A stretch of DNA of 64,000 bases from an uncultured Collinsella sp. (GCA_902470695.1 CABRHH010000003.1:78048-142047); one strand, 5' to 3'; positions 17,095 through 25,073 are shown, numbered from the stretch's first letter. The notes: generated by a model not told the origin, from the letters alone. A program made the numbers and translations.

Positions 17095-17799
17095 CTACAC
17101 CTCCCCACAGAAATCCGCGCGGGCGCGGTCGAGCGCCTCGAACATCTCTTCCAGCGTGGCAAACGGATCCTCCGCCGCCACGATGCCAGACGTTCCGCCC
17201 GTGGCGTCTGCGCCGTACGCAATCGCGTCGTACACGTTCTGACCAGTGGAGATGCCGGCAGCCTGCAGCACCTTGGTGTTGGGCGACACCGCCTTCACGG
17301 CCTCGGTGGAGGCGCGCATGTAGTCCTCGCCCGCAACCTGACCGGTGCCGATCAGACTCGTGAGCTCGCACACCATGACATCGGGCTCGAGCGCGGCGAT
17401 CCACTCACCCTCCTCAACGGAGTCGGCACACACCACGGTGAGGATGCCCACCTCGTTGGCACGGGCGATCGTGGCCGCCAGCTCGTGCGCCGTGCACGGG
17501 TTCTCGGCGTGGTTCAGAAACGTCGCCTTGACACCGGCTGCCGCCAGCGCCTCGGGCAGCACGTGCCCCATGCCGCGGCCGGGCTTCAAGCTCTCCATGT
17601 GCTGGGCGCACGGCATGAGATGCGGGCACTCGGCAATGATGCGTGGAAGATCGATCAGCTGCGCGGTGAACAGCACGTCGAAGTCGTACTTCGCGGCAAG
17701 CTCGTCGGTCTTTTTGGCCAGGGCCACAATATCGTCGCCATACAGGTACGACTTGGGATTAACCACGAAAAACGGTGTTCTCAGCGGTGCTTTTTCCAT
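17095..17799 (-). CDS. Triosephosphate isomerase family protein (divergent)
   Basis: A 234-residue TIM-barrel protein that would interconvert dihydroxyacetone phosphate and glyceraldehyde 3-phosphate. The substrate-binding N and K are in FVVNPKSY (N14, K16), a catalytic-histidine-like motif is FLNHAENP, and the catalytic glutamate region reads VCELTSLIGTG, close to the archaeal-type TIM pattern. Because several motifs deviate from housekeeping TpiA, it is probably a catabolic paralogue. The ATG at 17799 follows AGGGGAGAGG; an upstream in-frame ATG at 17880 has no such site. It is the first gene of the galactitol-type operon, about 90 bases after a strong inverted repeat. Confidence 0.82.
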   Translation of the reverse strand: MEKAPLRTPFFVVNPKSYLYGDDIVALAKKTDELAAKYDFDVLFTAQLIDLPRIIAECPHLMPCAQHMESLKPGRGMGHVLPEALAAAGVKATFLNHAENPCTAHELAATIARANEVGILTVVCADSVEEGEWIAALEPDVMVCELTSLIGTGQVAGEDYMRASTEAVKAVSPNTKVLQAAGISTGQNVYDAIAYGADATGGTSGIVAAEDPFATLEEMFEALDRARADFCGEV

Positions 17800-17889
17800 C
17801 TGCCTCTCCCCTTTCCATATCGCGGGGCCTATAGATACGCGCGCGCCGACAGATGCTCGACCGAGGCTTTCTGTGAACATTCTGTCGTA

Positions 17890-17921
17890 GTTGTCTACTC
17901 AAAAGTAGACAACAAGTTATA
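17890..17921 (-). promoter_or_regulatory. Operator-like inverted repeat and -10 box before the galactitol-type operon
   Basis: A perfect 9-base inverted repeat, GTTGTCTAC (17890-17898) and GTAGACAAC (17905-17913), separated by six bases. A minus-strand TATAAC (17916-17921) abuts it, so a bound repressor would cover the start of transcription. The operon's first ATG is at 17799. The likely binder is the GntR-type regulator encoded upstream; its own promoter region carries the related palindrome TTGTATACAA. No good -35 was seen. Confidence 0.55.
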
Positions 17922-18085
17922 TACCTCAACGTGAACAACTTTGGAACGGAAAGAGTATGGTGACCGCGCCAACGGTCGAGTTTTGTCGGTAAGCGGCACG
18001 CGAGGGGCACGGGGACGAGGCGGCTGCATGCAGGCGCGACCGCGCACAGAGGGCAATGGCCCGAGGTGCGAGACCGCTGAACGAT

Positions 18086-18290
18086 GCGATTGAACGTGTG
18101 CGGGGCACTCCGGCCCGAAGTCACGTGGCGCGCGAGTGAAGCAGGGAGCGCAAGCGAGACAATGCACAAGCGAAACTGCTGGACGGTGCGATTGAACGTG
18201 TGCGGAGCGCTCCAGCCCGAAGTTGCGTGGCGCGCGAGCGAAACGGGGTGCGCAAGCAAAACAGGGAGCACAAGCGAGACAGCGCGCGAG
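18086..18290. repeat. Two-unit tandem repeat of about 102 bp
   Basis: Units start with GCGATTGAACGTGTGCGG at 18086 and 18188. They are followed to about 18340 by partial copies of GCGCGAGCGAAAC-type words. The repeat sits in the 750-base spacer between the galactitol-type operon and the GntR gene. Long open frames across it on both strands show biased composition and no ribosome sites, so no gene is called. Confidence 0.75.
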
Positions 18291-18548
18291 CGAAACGTGG
18301 CGCGCGAGCGAAACGGGGTGTGCGAGCAAAGCGCGACCGTTCTGTTCGAAACCCGCACGGCACGAAACCGCCCGGACGAGCGCCGTGCGGGCACGCCCAC
18401 GAGCGCGCTGCCCGCCGCCCGTCCTATGTGGGAGGCAAAACGGGCAGGGCCGATACCGGCCAACCGCAACAAAACCGATTAAACGCCCATGCGCCAGCCG
18501 GGACAGAAAGGCCTCCGGCCCAATCAGGCCGACTGCATGTCCCGTATG

Positions 18549-19391
18549 CTAGTCAGGCTGGACCGCGGTGCCCTCGACCAGCTGACCCGGTGTGAACCAT
18601 GTGTGGGTCCATTCAATGATGGCCCCATCCTCCAGGCTGATGTTCTGCTCAAGCAGCAGCAGCGCCGCCGATTCGCTGCAATCGAGCAGCTGGGCATACT
18701 CGCACCCCGCCGTACGGGCGCTGTAACGCATTTGCGAGGTCTTGATCTTACGACCCGAGCACTGCTGGACGGCGTTGAACAGCGACTCCTTGGTGTAGTC
18801 GATATCGAACAGCCCCGGGCATTCGCCAAGGTTCAGCCAGCTCTCCTGGCACATGACTGGCTCGTTCTCAACGCTGCGCACGCGGCGCATGAACATGACT
18901 TCGCTGCCCGGAGCGACGCCGAGCTCGCAGGCAACCGTGTTGGAAGCCGCGTCAATCCGCTTCTCGAGCACGCGCGTCTCGAATACCTTCCCCTGCTGGC
19001 GCAAGGAATCGGCGAACGACAGCGGACGCACGCCGGCCGGATGCGAGATACCCGGCTCAGCCACGAACGTTCCGCTCCCGCGGACCTGGACGAGCAGACC
19101 CTCATCGACCAGCATTTTGAGCGCCTTGCGCACGGTGCCGCGAGCGATGCCGAATCGGCTCATGAGCGTGTATTCGGACGGAATCCGACCGCGCGGCGGC
19201 CACGCGCGCGAGTAGATCTTTTCGCGCAGGATATCGGCCAGCTGCAGATACAGCGGCGCGCCCGAGGAGAGCTGTTCGGCCGACTCATCCGACGAGCACA
19301 ATGCATCGGCAAGCATCGTTGCGCTCGGGGCCATGCCCGCTTCCCGCTCCACCGTTTCGTCCCCCCAACAACCCAAACTGCGCATACGCAT
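18549..19391 (-). CDS. GntR/HutC family transcriptional regulator
   Basis: About 280 residues. The winged-helix DNA-binding domain is clear (PLYLQLADILREKI, PSEYTLMSRFGIARGTVRKA, then GLLVQVRGSGTFV), followed by a UTRA effector domain (about residues 105-265), which in this family binds sugar phosphates or amino-acid derivatives. The start at 19391 is chosen because AGAGGG lies four bases upstream; later ATGs at 19385 and 19334 would also preserve the domain. It is encoded upstream of, and on the same strand as, the galactitol-type operon, so it is the best candidate for that operon's regulator. Palindromes at 17890-17913 and 19611-19620 share TTGT...ACAA ends. Confidence 0.88.
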   Translation of the reverse strand: MRMRSLGCWGDETVEREAGMAPSATMLADALCSSDESAEQLSSGAPLYLQLADILREKIYSRAWPPRGRIPSEYTLMSRFGIARGTVRKALKMLVDEGLLVQVRGSGTFVAEPGISHPAGVRPLSFADSLRQQGKVFETRVLEKRIDAASNTVACELGVAPGSEVMFMRRVRSVENEPVMCQESWLNLGECPGLFDIDYTKESLFNAVQQCSGRKIKTSQMRYSARTAGCEYAQLLDCSESAALLLLEQNISLEDGAIIEWTHTWFTPGQLVEGTAVQPD

Positions 19392-19589
19392 TCGTCCCTC
19401 TGTGCAGTCGTTTCTATCTTTGCGCGGCGGCCTGGGCTTGCACGGCTGCCCGCTGTACGGTCGTTCTGCGGTGCCGTGCGCTGCGCGCTGCCGATGTCCC
19501 GCGATACCGCACGCGTCGATGGCTCCGCTTGGCTCCCCCGCCACCCAGCCCCCTCGCCGCTTGGCCTTGTCCGACATTTCCAAGCACTG

Positions 19590-19620
19590 TTGTACATCTG
19601 TTGTACAGGTTTGTATACAA
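19590..19620 (-). promoter_or_regulatory. TTGTACA/TTGTATACAA operator-like cluster upstream of GntR gene
   Basis: TTGTACA occurs at 19590-19596 and 19601-19607, followed at once by the perfect palindrome TTGTATACAA (19611-19620). The cluster lies about 200 bases before the chosen GntR start, at a plausible promoter position, and looks like an autoregulatory site. The link to the GntR protein is inference. Confidence 0.45.
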
Positions 19621-19734
19621 CATAGACCATTTCACCGCAGACCAACACAGCTTTGAGGTCCACCGTGAGCGTAGGTGTTGAGTCCGGTGCATCCCAAGGT
19701 CCACGGCGTATTGAAGGTTCGGGCCCCATCCATC

Positions 19735-20215
19735 CGAGAGGGTGCGGCAGATCCTGGGTTCGCATTGCATCCATCTGCGAATCTAGGGTTCGCATCCTGT
19801 CCATCTGGAGCCGTTTTCAGCCCCCATATGGACAAAGGACGAACCCGGGATTCCTGAATGGCTTACAGCCGAACCCGGGATTTCCCCGATGGCCAGGTGA
19901 CGAACCCGAGATTCCTCGATGGCTGAGGCCCGAACCCGGGATTCTGCAACAAATCCAGGGTTCGGATTCTGTCCATCCGAGGGGTTTCAACGGATCCTGG
20001 GTTCGCATTCGGTCCACCTGCGGGGTGTAACAGATCTTGGGTGCGGATTGCGTCCATCCGCGAATCTAGGGTTCGGATTCTATCCATCTGGAGCCGTTTT
20101 CAGCCTCTAAATGGACAAAGGACGAACCCAGGATCCCTGAATGACTTACAACCGAACCCGGGATCCTGCAGCAAGCCTCAAATGGCCAGAACCCGAACCC
20201 GGAATCACCAAGGGC
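19735..20215. repeat. GAACCCGGGATTC-rich repeat region with a 283-bp-spaced duplication
   Basis: A segment of about 133 bases (19748-19880) recurs at 20031-20163 with modest divergence. Throughout the region, GAACCC(G/A)GGAT words and their reverse complements (ATCCTGGGTTCG, CTAGGGTTCG) recur about a dozen times in alternating orientation. No ribosome site or family similarity supports the overlapping open frames. The region separates the GntR gene from the PFL genes. Confidence 0.7.
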
Positions 20216-20275
20216 CCGAGGGCACACGCCAGCTCAGGCCCCGCAGCGCAGCAATAGCCCCACGCCAATGCAGAG

Positions 20276-20560
20276 CGTCCCAGCAGGGCCCCGCAATACA
20301 ACGCTGCCCCACCACGGCAAGGCATCGCATCTCGACAAGACACCTCGCAGCGGCATCGCCGCCGCGGCAACGCAGCCCGTCCCAACAGGACATCTCGCAA
20401 CACAACGCTGCCCTCGACACGGCAAGGCAGCGCATCTCGACAGGGCACCCCACAGCACAGCGGCGTCGCCACCACGCCAACGCACCCCGTCCCAACAGGG
20501 CGCCCCATAACACGGCGTCACCGCCGCGCCAACACGCCCCGCAGCGGCAACGCAACCCGC
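20276..20560. repeat. Imperfect tandem repeat, about 102-110 bp units
   Basis: Units begin with CGTCCCA(G/A)CAGG at 20276, 20378 and 20488. The first two share CAACGCTGCCC, GGCAAGGCA and CGCATCTCGACA in the same order, and the third is shorter. It lies just past the terminator of the glycyl-radical gene. Open frames across it are compositionally odd and are not called. Confidence 0.65.
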
Positions 20561-20570
20561 CCCAGCACAA

Positions 20571-20604
20571 CAAAAGGCGCTGCACGAAAAACCGTGCAGC
20601 GCCT
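20571..20604 (-). terminator. Intrinsic terminator after the glycyl-radical domain gene
   Basis: A perfect 12-base stem (20575-20586 with 20593-20604) and a six-base loop. On the minus strand it is followed by TTTTG. It lies 39 bases past the stop of the gene at 20643-20894. Confidence 0.85.
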
Positions 20605-20642
20605 CTGCAAGCACCATACAGGTGAAAAGAACCACGTAGAGA

Positions 20643-20894
20643 CTACATACCCTCGTGGAAGGTGCGGGAGATGACCTCGTCCTGCTGGGCCTTGGTGAGG
20701 TTGTGGAAGTTCACCGCGTAGCCGGACACGCGCACGGTCAGCTGCGGGTACTTCTCGGGATGAGCCTGGGCGTCGAGCAGCGTGTCGCGGTTGAACACGT
20801 TGACGTTCAGGTGATGGCCACCCTTCTCAGCGTAAGCGTCGATCATGGAGACGAGGTTGTCGGCCTGAGTCTGCGGGATGTCTGCGACCTTCAT
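20643..20894 (-). CDS. Stand-alone glycyl-radical domain of pyruvate formate-lyase (GrcA-like)
   Basis: 83 residues that correspond to the C-terminal end of PFL. The radical-bearing glycine is G58 in TVRVSGYAVNF, preceded by HHLNVNVFNRDTLLDA and HPEKYPQL and followed by LTKAQQDEVISRTF. The ATG at 20894 has AAGGAG seven bases upstream. Unlike E. coli GrcA (127 residues), it has no extra N-terminal domain: its first residues align with the point where the adjacent PflB homologue leaves the family alignment. It must therefore supply the radical in trans to the 704-residue subunit encoded upstream. A hairpin and its own TATAAT separate it from pflB, so it can be transcribed on its own. Confidence 0.92.
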   Translation of the reverse strand: MKVADIPQTQADNLVSMIDAYAEKGGHHLNVNVFNRDTLLDAQAHPEKYPQLTVRVSGYAVNFHNLTKAQQDEVISRTFHEGM

Positions 20895-20953
20895 GCGAAA
20901 CTCCTTTTCGATGTACGAAACCCTATCCAGGGGCAACGTTAATTGCTACTAAA

Positions 20954-21004
20954 ATTATAGCAGTCTACAGATCGTCGGCCACCGAAAAATCGGCAGCCGA
21001 CGAT
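20954..21004 (-). promoter_or_regulatory. Hairpin and -10 box between pflB and the glycyl-radical gene
   Basis: A two-part hairpin (ATCGTCGGC at 20971-20979 with GCCGACGAT at 20996-21004; inner CCGA/TCGG with a four-A loop) follows the pflB stop. Just downstream on the minus strand is TGCTATAAT, an extended -10 box (TATAAT at 20954-20959), 60 bases before the glycyl-radical gene's ATG. No strong -35 is visible. The arrangement suggests partial termination after pflB plus an internal promoter. Confidence 0.6.
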
Positions 21005-21015
21005 ATCACAACGCC

Positions 21016-23130
21016 TTAGCGATCCTCAGCACCGGCCGGAGCGGAGGAATCGGTGCAGTCGCAGCACGCAACCGGATTCTCGAAGGTGACGTCGCCGAGG
21101 TCAACGTCGCCGAAGAACACCTGGTCCTCCTTGCCGAGCGCGCCCGGCACGATGGAGAACGTGTTGGAGATGCCGTCCTGAGCGTCACGGAACGGCAGCT
21201 TGGACACCGAAGACAGCGACGCGATGGCGCCGTGGGTGTCGCGCTGGTGCATGGGGTTGGCACCCGGGGCGAACGGCACGCCAGCCTTACGGCCGTCGGG
21301 GGTTGCACCGGTGTTCTTGCCGTACACCACGTTCGAGGTGATGGTGAGCACCGAGGTGGTGGGCACGGAGTTGCGGTAGGTGTCGTTGCGACGGATGTAC
21401 TCCATGAACTCGTGCACGATGTTGTGGGCAATGGTGTCGACGCGGTCGTCGTCGTTGCCGTACTTGGGGAAATCGCCCTCGATGTCGAAGTCCACGATCA
21501 CGCCGTTCTCGTCGCGCACGGGGTGAACCGTAGCGTACTTGATGGCGGACAGGGAGTCGGCCACGACGGACAGGCCGGCGATGCCGGTGGCGAACCAGCG
21601 ATGGACGTCCTTGTCGTGCAGCGCCATCTGGATAGCCTCGTAGCAGTACTTGTCATGCATGTAGTGGATGATGTTCAGCGTGTTCACGTACACGCCGGCC
21701 AGCCACTTCATCATGTCGCGGTACTTGCTCATGACGTCGTCGTAGTCGAGCGTATCGCCCTCGACGGCGCGGTACTTCGGGCCGATCTGCTTCTTGGAGA
21801 CCTCGTCCACGCCGCCGTTGAGCGCGTAGAGCAGGCACTTGGCCAGGTTGGCGCGGGCACCGAAGAACTGCATCTCCTTGCCGATACGCATGGAGGACAC
21901 GCAGCAGGCGATGCCGTAGTCGTCGCCGTGGTACACGCGCATGACATCGTCGTTCTCGTACTGGATCGAGGAGCTGGCGATGGAGGTCTTGGCGCAGAAC
22001 TCCTTGAAGGCCTGGGGCAGGCGGGTGCTCCACAGCACGGTGAGGTTCGGCTCCGGGGAGGTGCCCATGTTCTCGAGCGTGTGCAGGTAGCGGAAGCTCA
22101 TCTTGGTGACGAGCGTGCGGCCGTCGACGCCCATGCCGCCGATGGACTCGGTGACCCACTGCGGGTCGCCGGAGAACAGGTTCTGGTACTCAGGCGTACG
22201 GGCGAACTTGACCATGCGCAGCTTCATGATGAAGTGATCCACGAACTCCTGGATCTGCTCCTCGGTGAAGGTGCCGTTTGCCAGGTCGCGCTCGGCGTAG
22301 ATGTCGATGAAGGTCGAGGTGCGGCCGATGGACATGGCAGCACCGTTCTGGTCCTTAACCGCAGCCAGGTAGGCGAGGTACATCCACTGGATGGCCTCCT
22401 GGGTGTTCTGGGCCGGACGGGAGATGTCGAAGCCGTAGAGCTTGCCCAGCTCGATGAGCTGCTGCAGCGAACGGATCTGCTCGGCGAGCTCCTCGCGATC
22501 GCGGATGTTGGCCTCGGTCATGACGGAGGGCGTGGAGGCCTTCTGGGCCTTCTTGTCCTCGATCAGAGCGTCGACGCCGTAGAGGGCCACGCGGCGGTAG
22601 TCGCCGATGATGCGGCCGCGGCCGTAGCCGTCAGGCAGGCCGGTGATGATGTGGGCCGAGCGGCATGCGCGCATCTCGGGCTTGTAGACGTCGAACACGC
22701 CGGCGTTGTGCGTCTTGCGCTTGTTGGTGTAGATGTCCACGACCTCGGGGTCAACCTCGTAGCCGTGCTGGCTAGCCGCCTGGCAGGCGATGCGGATACC
22801 GCCGTTGACGTGCAGGGCACGCTTGAGCGGCTTGTCGGTCTGCAGGCCGACGATGGTCTCGCGCTCGGGGTGCTCGGCGTCGATGTAGCCGGCCGGGTGG
22901 GACAGGATGCCGGTCACGACCTTGGTGTCCATGTCCAGCACGCCGCCCTGCTCACGCTCCTTGAGCAGCAGCGCCATGACGTCGTCCCACAGCTTGGTGG
23001 TGCGCTCGGTGGGGCCCACCAGGAACGAATCGTCGCCCTCGTACGGGGTGTAGTTCTTCTGGATGAAGTCGCGGACGTCAATCTCGTTGAGCCAGTTGCC
23101 GCCCTCGAAGCCTTCCCATGCTTCCTGCAT
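21016..23130 (-). CDS. pflB: Pyruvate formate-lyase catalytic subunit lacking the glycyl-radical domain
   Basis: 704 residues. PFL splits pyruvate with CoA into acetyl-CoA and formate. The N-terminus AWEGFEGGNWLNEIDVRDF and the body match the family, and the catalytic cysteine pair is C409-C410 in GIACCVSSMR. The usual 750-residue enzyme ends with the RVSGYA radical loop, but here homology stops after SIVPGALGKED, and an unrelated tail of about 33 residues with ACCDC follows before the stop. The radical domain is encoded separately at 20643-20894. The start at 23130 fits the family; GAGGAG lies about 12 bases upstream, rather far. No activating enzyme is encoded nearby. Confidence 0.93.
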   Translation of the reverse strand: MQEAWEGFEGGNWLNEIDVRDFIQKNYTPYEGDDSFLVGPTERTTKLWDDVMALLLKEREQGGVLDMDTKVVTGILSHPAGYIDAEHPERETIVGLQTDKPLKRALHVNGGIRIACQAASQHGYEVDPEVVDIYTNKRKTHNAGVFDVYKPEMRACRSAHIITGLPDGYGRGRIIGDYRRVALYGVDALIEDKKAQKASTPSVMTEANIRDREELAEQIRSLQQLIELGKLYGFDISRPAQNTQEAIQWMYLAYLAAVKDQNGAAMSIGRTSTFIDIYAERDLANGTFTEEQIQEFVDHFIMKLRMVKFARTPEYQNLFSGDPQWVTESIGGMGVDGRTLVTKMSFRYLHTLENMGTSPEPNLTVLWSTRLPQAFKEFCAKTSIASSSIQYENDDVMRVYHGDDYGIACCVSSMRIGKEMQFFGARANLAKCLLYALNGGVDEVSKKQIGPKYRAVEGDTLDYDDVMSKYRDMMKWLAGVYVNTLNIIHYMHDKYCYEAIQMALHDKDVHRWFATGIAGLSVVADSLSAIKYATVHPVRDENGVIVDFDIEGDFPKYGNDDDRVDTIAHNIVHEFMEYIRRNDTYRNSVPTTSVLTITSNVVYGKNTGATPDGRKAGVPFAPGANPMHQRDTHGAIASLSSVSKLPFRDAQDGISNTFSIVPGALGKEDQVFFGDVDLGDVTFENPVACCDCTDSSAPAGAEDR

Positions 23131-23633
23131 TACGTGACCACGCTCCTCGTCACAGTGCGGGGGTGAACACCCCACAGTTGATGTAACCCCGGCGTTGAGG
23201 AGGGTTTGTGGCTCCAACCGCTCACCGAAAAAATCGGTACGTTCAGGGCTGAAATCCTACCGCTCACCGAGAAATTGTTCACGTTCGAAGGATACCATAC
23301 GCGCAGCCCTTCCTGCGTGTGGCAAATGCTACTTTTTATACTCTATTTGTGGTGGCAGACAGCGGCACGGCCCTCGGAGGCTTAGGGGGCGGATGCCAAG
23401 CCGGGCGCCGGGGTTGGCGCCGCGCACCACTCAGCCCATAGCGCACCGGCTTTCGCAATCACGCATCCCACGTTTCTTCGATTGCTCTTGACGAGATCTC
23501 AATGTGATATCACAATGGCATCAGAGCGTTCGCAAACGGACGCTCCAGGGGTTCCGTCCCGACCCCTAACACAGCCTCGGGACGCCCGGCCGCGCAACAC
23601 GGCGCAGCCGCCCAGTCGAAAGGAACAACTTCG
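23131..23633. other. Divergent spacer between pflB and the SPFH gene
   Basis: No gene is seen. CCGCTCACCGA occurs twice in direct orientation (23219-23229 and 23260-23270), each followed by ACGTTC-type sequence, about 90-140 bases before the pflB start, so it may be a regulator site for pflB. The right part holds the SPFH promoter described separately. Confidence 0.45.
23488..23516 (+). promoter_or_regulatory. Promoter with overlapping palindrome upstream of the SPFH gene
   Basis: TTGACG (23488-23493) is followed after 17 bases by CACAAT (23511-23516), a reasonable -35/-10 pair. The perfect palindrome TGTGATATCACA (23503-23514) overlaps the -10 and would block transcription if bound. The downstream ribbon-helix-helix protein is a possible binder, since that fold recognises short inverted repeats. 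Confidence 0.5.
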
Positions 23634-24659
23634 ATGAGCATGGAAAAGCAACTCAAGGTCAAGTCGGGGTACGGCGTGCTCGCCGCGGTCTGCGTGGCAC
23701 TTGTGTGCATCATCGCCCTGTTTGTCTGGTCTATCACCAACATGGCCGCCTATCCGGACGAGGCCGACATCCCCACCATCTACATTGCCGGACTCATCGT
23801 GAGCATCGTGGCGTTCTGCCTGTGGTTCATCCCCATCTCCGGCTTCTTCACGCTGCAGCCCGGCCAGGCACGCGTGTGCATCCTGTTCGGCAAGTACCAA
23901 GGCACCGTGCGCGACGAGGGATTCTTCTGGGCAAACCCCTTCTACAGCCGTCATCTTGGCAACAAGGACGAGGACGCCATCACCGAGACCCTGTCCGAAA
24001 GCGGGCTGTCGCTGTCCAAGAGCATCAAGCTCGCCTCTAAAGCCACTGAGGGCACGTCCTGCACCATCTCGGTGCGCGCCCGCACCCTGAACGGCGAGCG
24101 CCTGAAGGTCAACGACAAGATGGGCAACCCCATCGAGATCGCCACCGTGGTGGTGTGGCATGTGGCCGATACCGCCAAGGCCCTGTTCGACGTGGACAAC
24201 TACCAGAGCTACGTGGCCATGCAGACCGAAACCGCCCTGCGTCACGTGGCAAGCATCTACGCCTACGACCACGCCGAGGACTCGAGCGATTCCACCAACG
24301 CAATCACCTTGCGCGCCAACGTCGAGGAGGTCTCGAGCGCGCTGCGCCGCGAGCTGTCCGATCGCCTGGCGCCGGCGGGCGTTTCGGTGGACGACGCGCG
24401 CCTCACGCACCTGGCCTACTCCCCCGAGATCGCCCAGGCCATGCTGCGTCGCCAGCAGGCCGAAGCCGTCATCGCCGCGCGCAAGAAGATCGTGGAGGGC
24501 GCGGTGTCCATGGTTGAGATGGCCGTGCAGGAGATGGCGTGCGGCGGCACCATCGAGCTCGACGAGGAGCGCAAGGCGCAGATGGCCAGCAACCTCATGG
24601 TGGTACTGTGCGGCGAATCCGAGGCGCATCCCGTGGTCAACACCGGCTCGCTATACTAA
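23634..24659 (+). CDS. SPFH/band-7 domain membrane protein
   Basis: 341 residues. Two membrane segments (about residues 13-35 and 47-67) are followed by an SPFH domain (FTLQPGQARVCILFGKYQGTV, then IEIATVVVWHVADTAKALFDVDNY, and an alpha-helical region with RQQAEAVIAARKKIVEGAV). Prokaryotic SPFH proteins scaffold membrane microdomains. The start follows AAAGGAAC. A gene for a 71-residue ribbon-helix-helix protein follows after 83 bases containing a strong hairpin (24676-24708). This SPFH/RHH pairing is seen in other actinobacteria by my recollection, but its purpose is unknown. Confidence 0.88.
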   Translation: MSMEKQLKVKSGYGVLAAVCVALVCIIALFVWSITNMAAYPDEADIPTIYIAGLIVSIVAFCLWFIPISGFFTLQPGQARVCILFGKYQGTVRDEGFFWANPFYSRHLGNKDEDAITETLSESGLSLSKSIKLASKATEGTSCTISVRARTLNGERLKVNDKMGNPIEIATVVVWHVADTAKALFDVDNYQSYVAMQTETALRHVASIYAYDHAEDSSDSTNAITLRANVEEVSSALRRELSDRLAPAGVSVDDARLTHLAYSPEIAQAMLRRQQAEAVIAARKKIVEGAVSMVEMAVQEMACGGTIELDEERKAQMASNLMVVLCGESEAHPVVNTGSLY

Positions 24660-24742
24660 CCCGCTGCTGAACGCTGCGGTGCGGCGCGCTCCTCGCGCAC
24701 CGCACCGCCCCCAAGATTCCGCACACCGAAGAAAGGAGGGGC

Positions 24743-24958
24743 ATGGCACGCAAACAGTATCCCCTCCGCATCGACCCTGCCATCTGGGCATGCATCCAGC
24801 GCTGGGCCGATGACGAAATGCGCAGCGCAAACGGCCAGGTCGAGTGGATCTTGCGCGACGCCTTGAAACGCGCCGGCCGCCTGCCGGGTGGCGAACGCAG
24901 CGCGAATGGGAGCGCCGAAGGCGCAAGCGGCAGCGACGATGCCGCCGCAGACTCGTAA
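24743..24958 (+). CDS. Ribbon-helix-helix (Arc-type) DNA-binding protein
   Basis: 71 residues. The N-terminal segment KQYPLRIDPAIWACIQRWAD followed by RSANGQVEWILRDALKRAG has the beta-strand, helix, helix pattern of Arc/MetJ-type proteins; the C-terminal 20 residues are Gly/Ser/Ala/Asp-rich and probably disordered. The ATG is preceded by a strong GAAAGGAGGGG. It follows the SPFH gene and may repress the operon at the palindrome at 23503-23514. No partner toxin gene is seen next to it. Confidence 0.75.
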   Translation: MARKQYPLRIDPAIWACIQRWADDEMRSANGQVEWILRDALKRAGRLPGGERSANGSAEGASGSDDAAADS

Positions 24959-25073
24959 GCAACGGCAACGATGCCGCCGCGGACTCGGAGGCAAGCAACC
25001 ATCGCACCAACGATGGCCCGACCGCGTTGAGCGCGGGCCGGCAACGGCTTAGGGCCGGCACCCCACCCTCCAC

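Noticed and set aside
17895..18472. Cysteine- and arginine-rich 144- and 237-codon open frames
   Set aside because: They are translations of a 102-bp tandem repeat with no ribosome site.
19735..20215. tRNA-like genes suggested by repeated GGTTCG/GAACC words
   Set aside because: The words lack acceptor, D- and anticodon-arm complementarity and recur as simple repeats.
20146..20635. Overlapping 120-190-codon frames on both strands
   Set aside because: Low-complexity translations of the intergenic repeat; frames are open on several strands at once.
21232..23166. 644-codon plus-strand open frame opposite pflB
   Set aside because: Valine-, histidine- and leucine-rich antisense shadow of a strongly conserved gene; no start signal.
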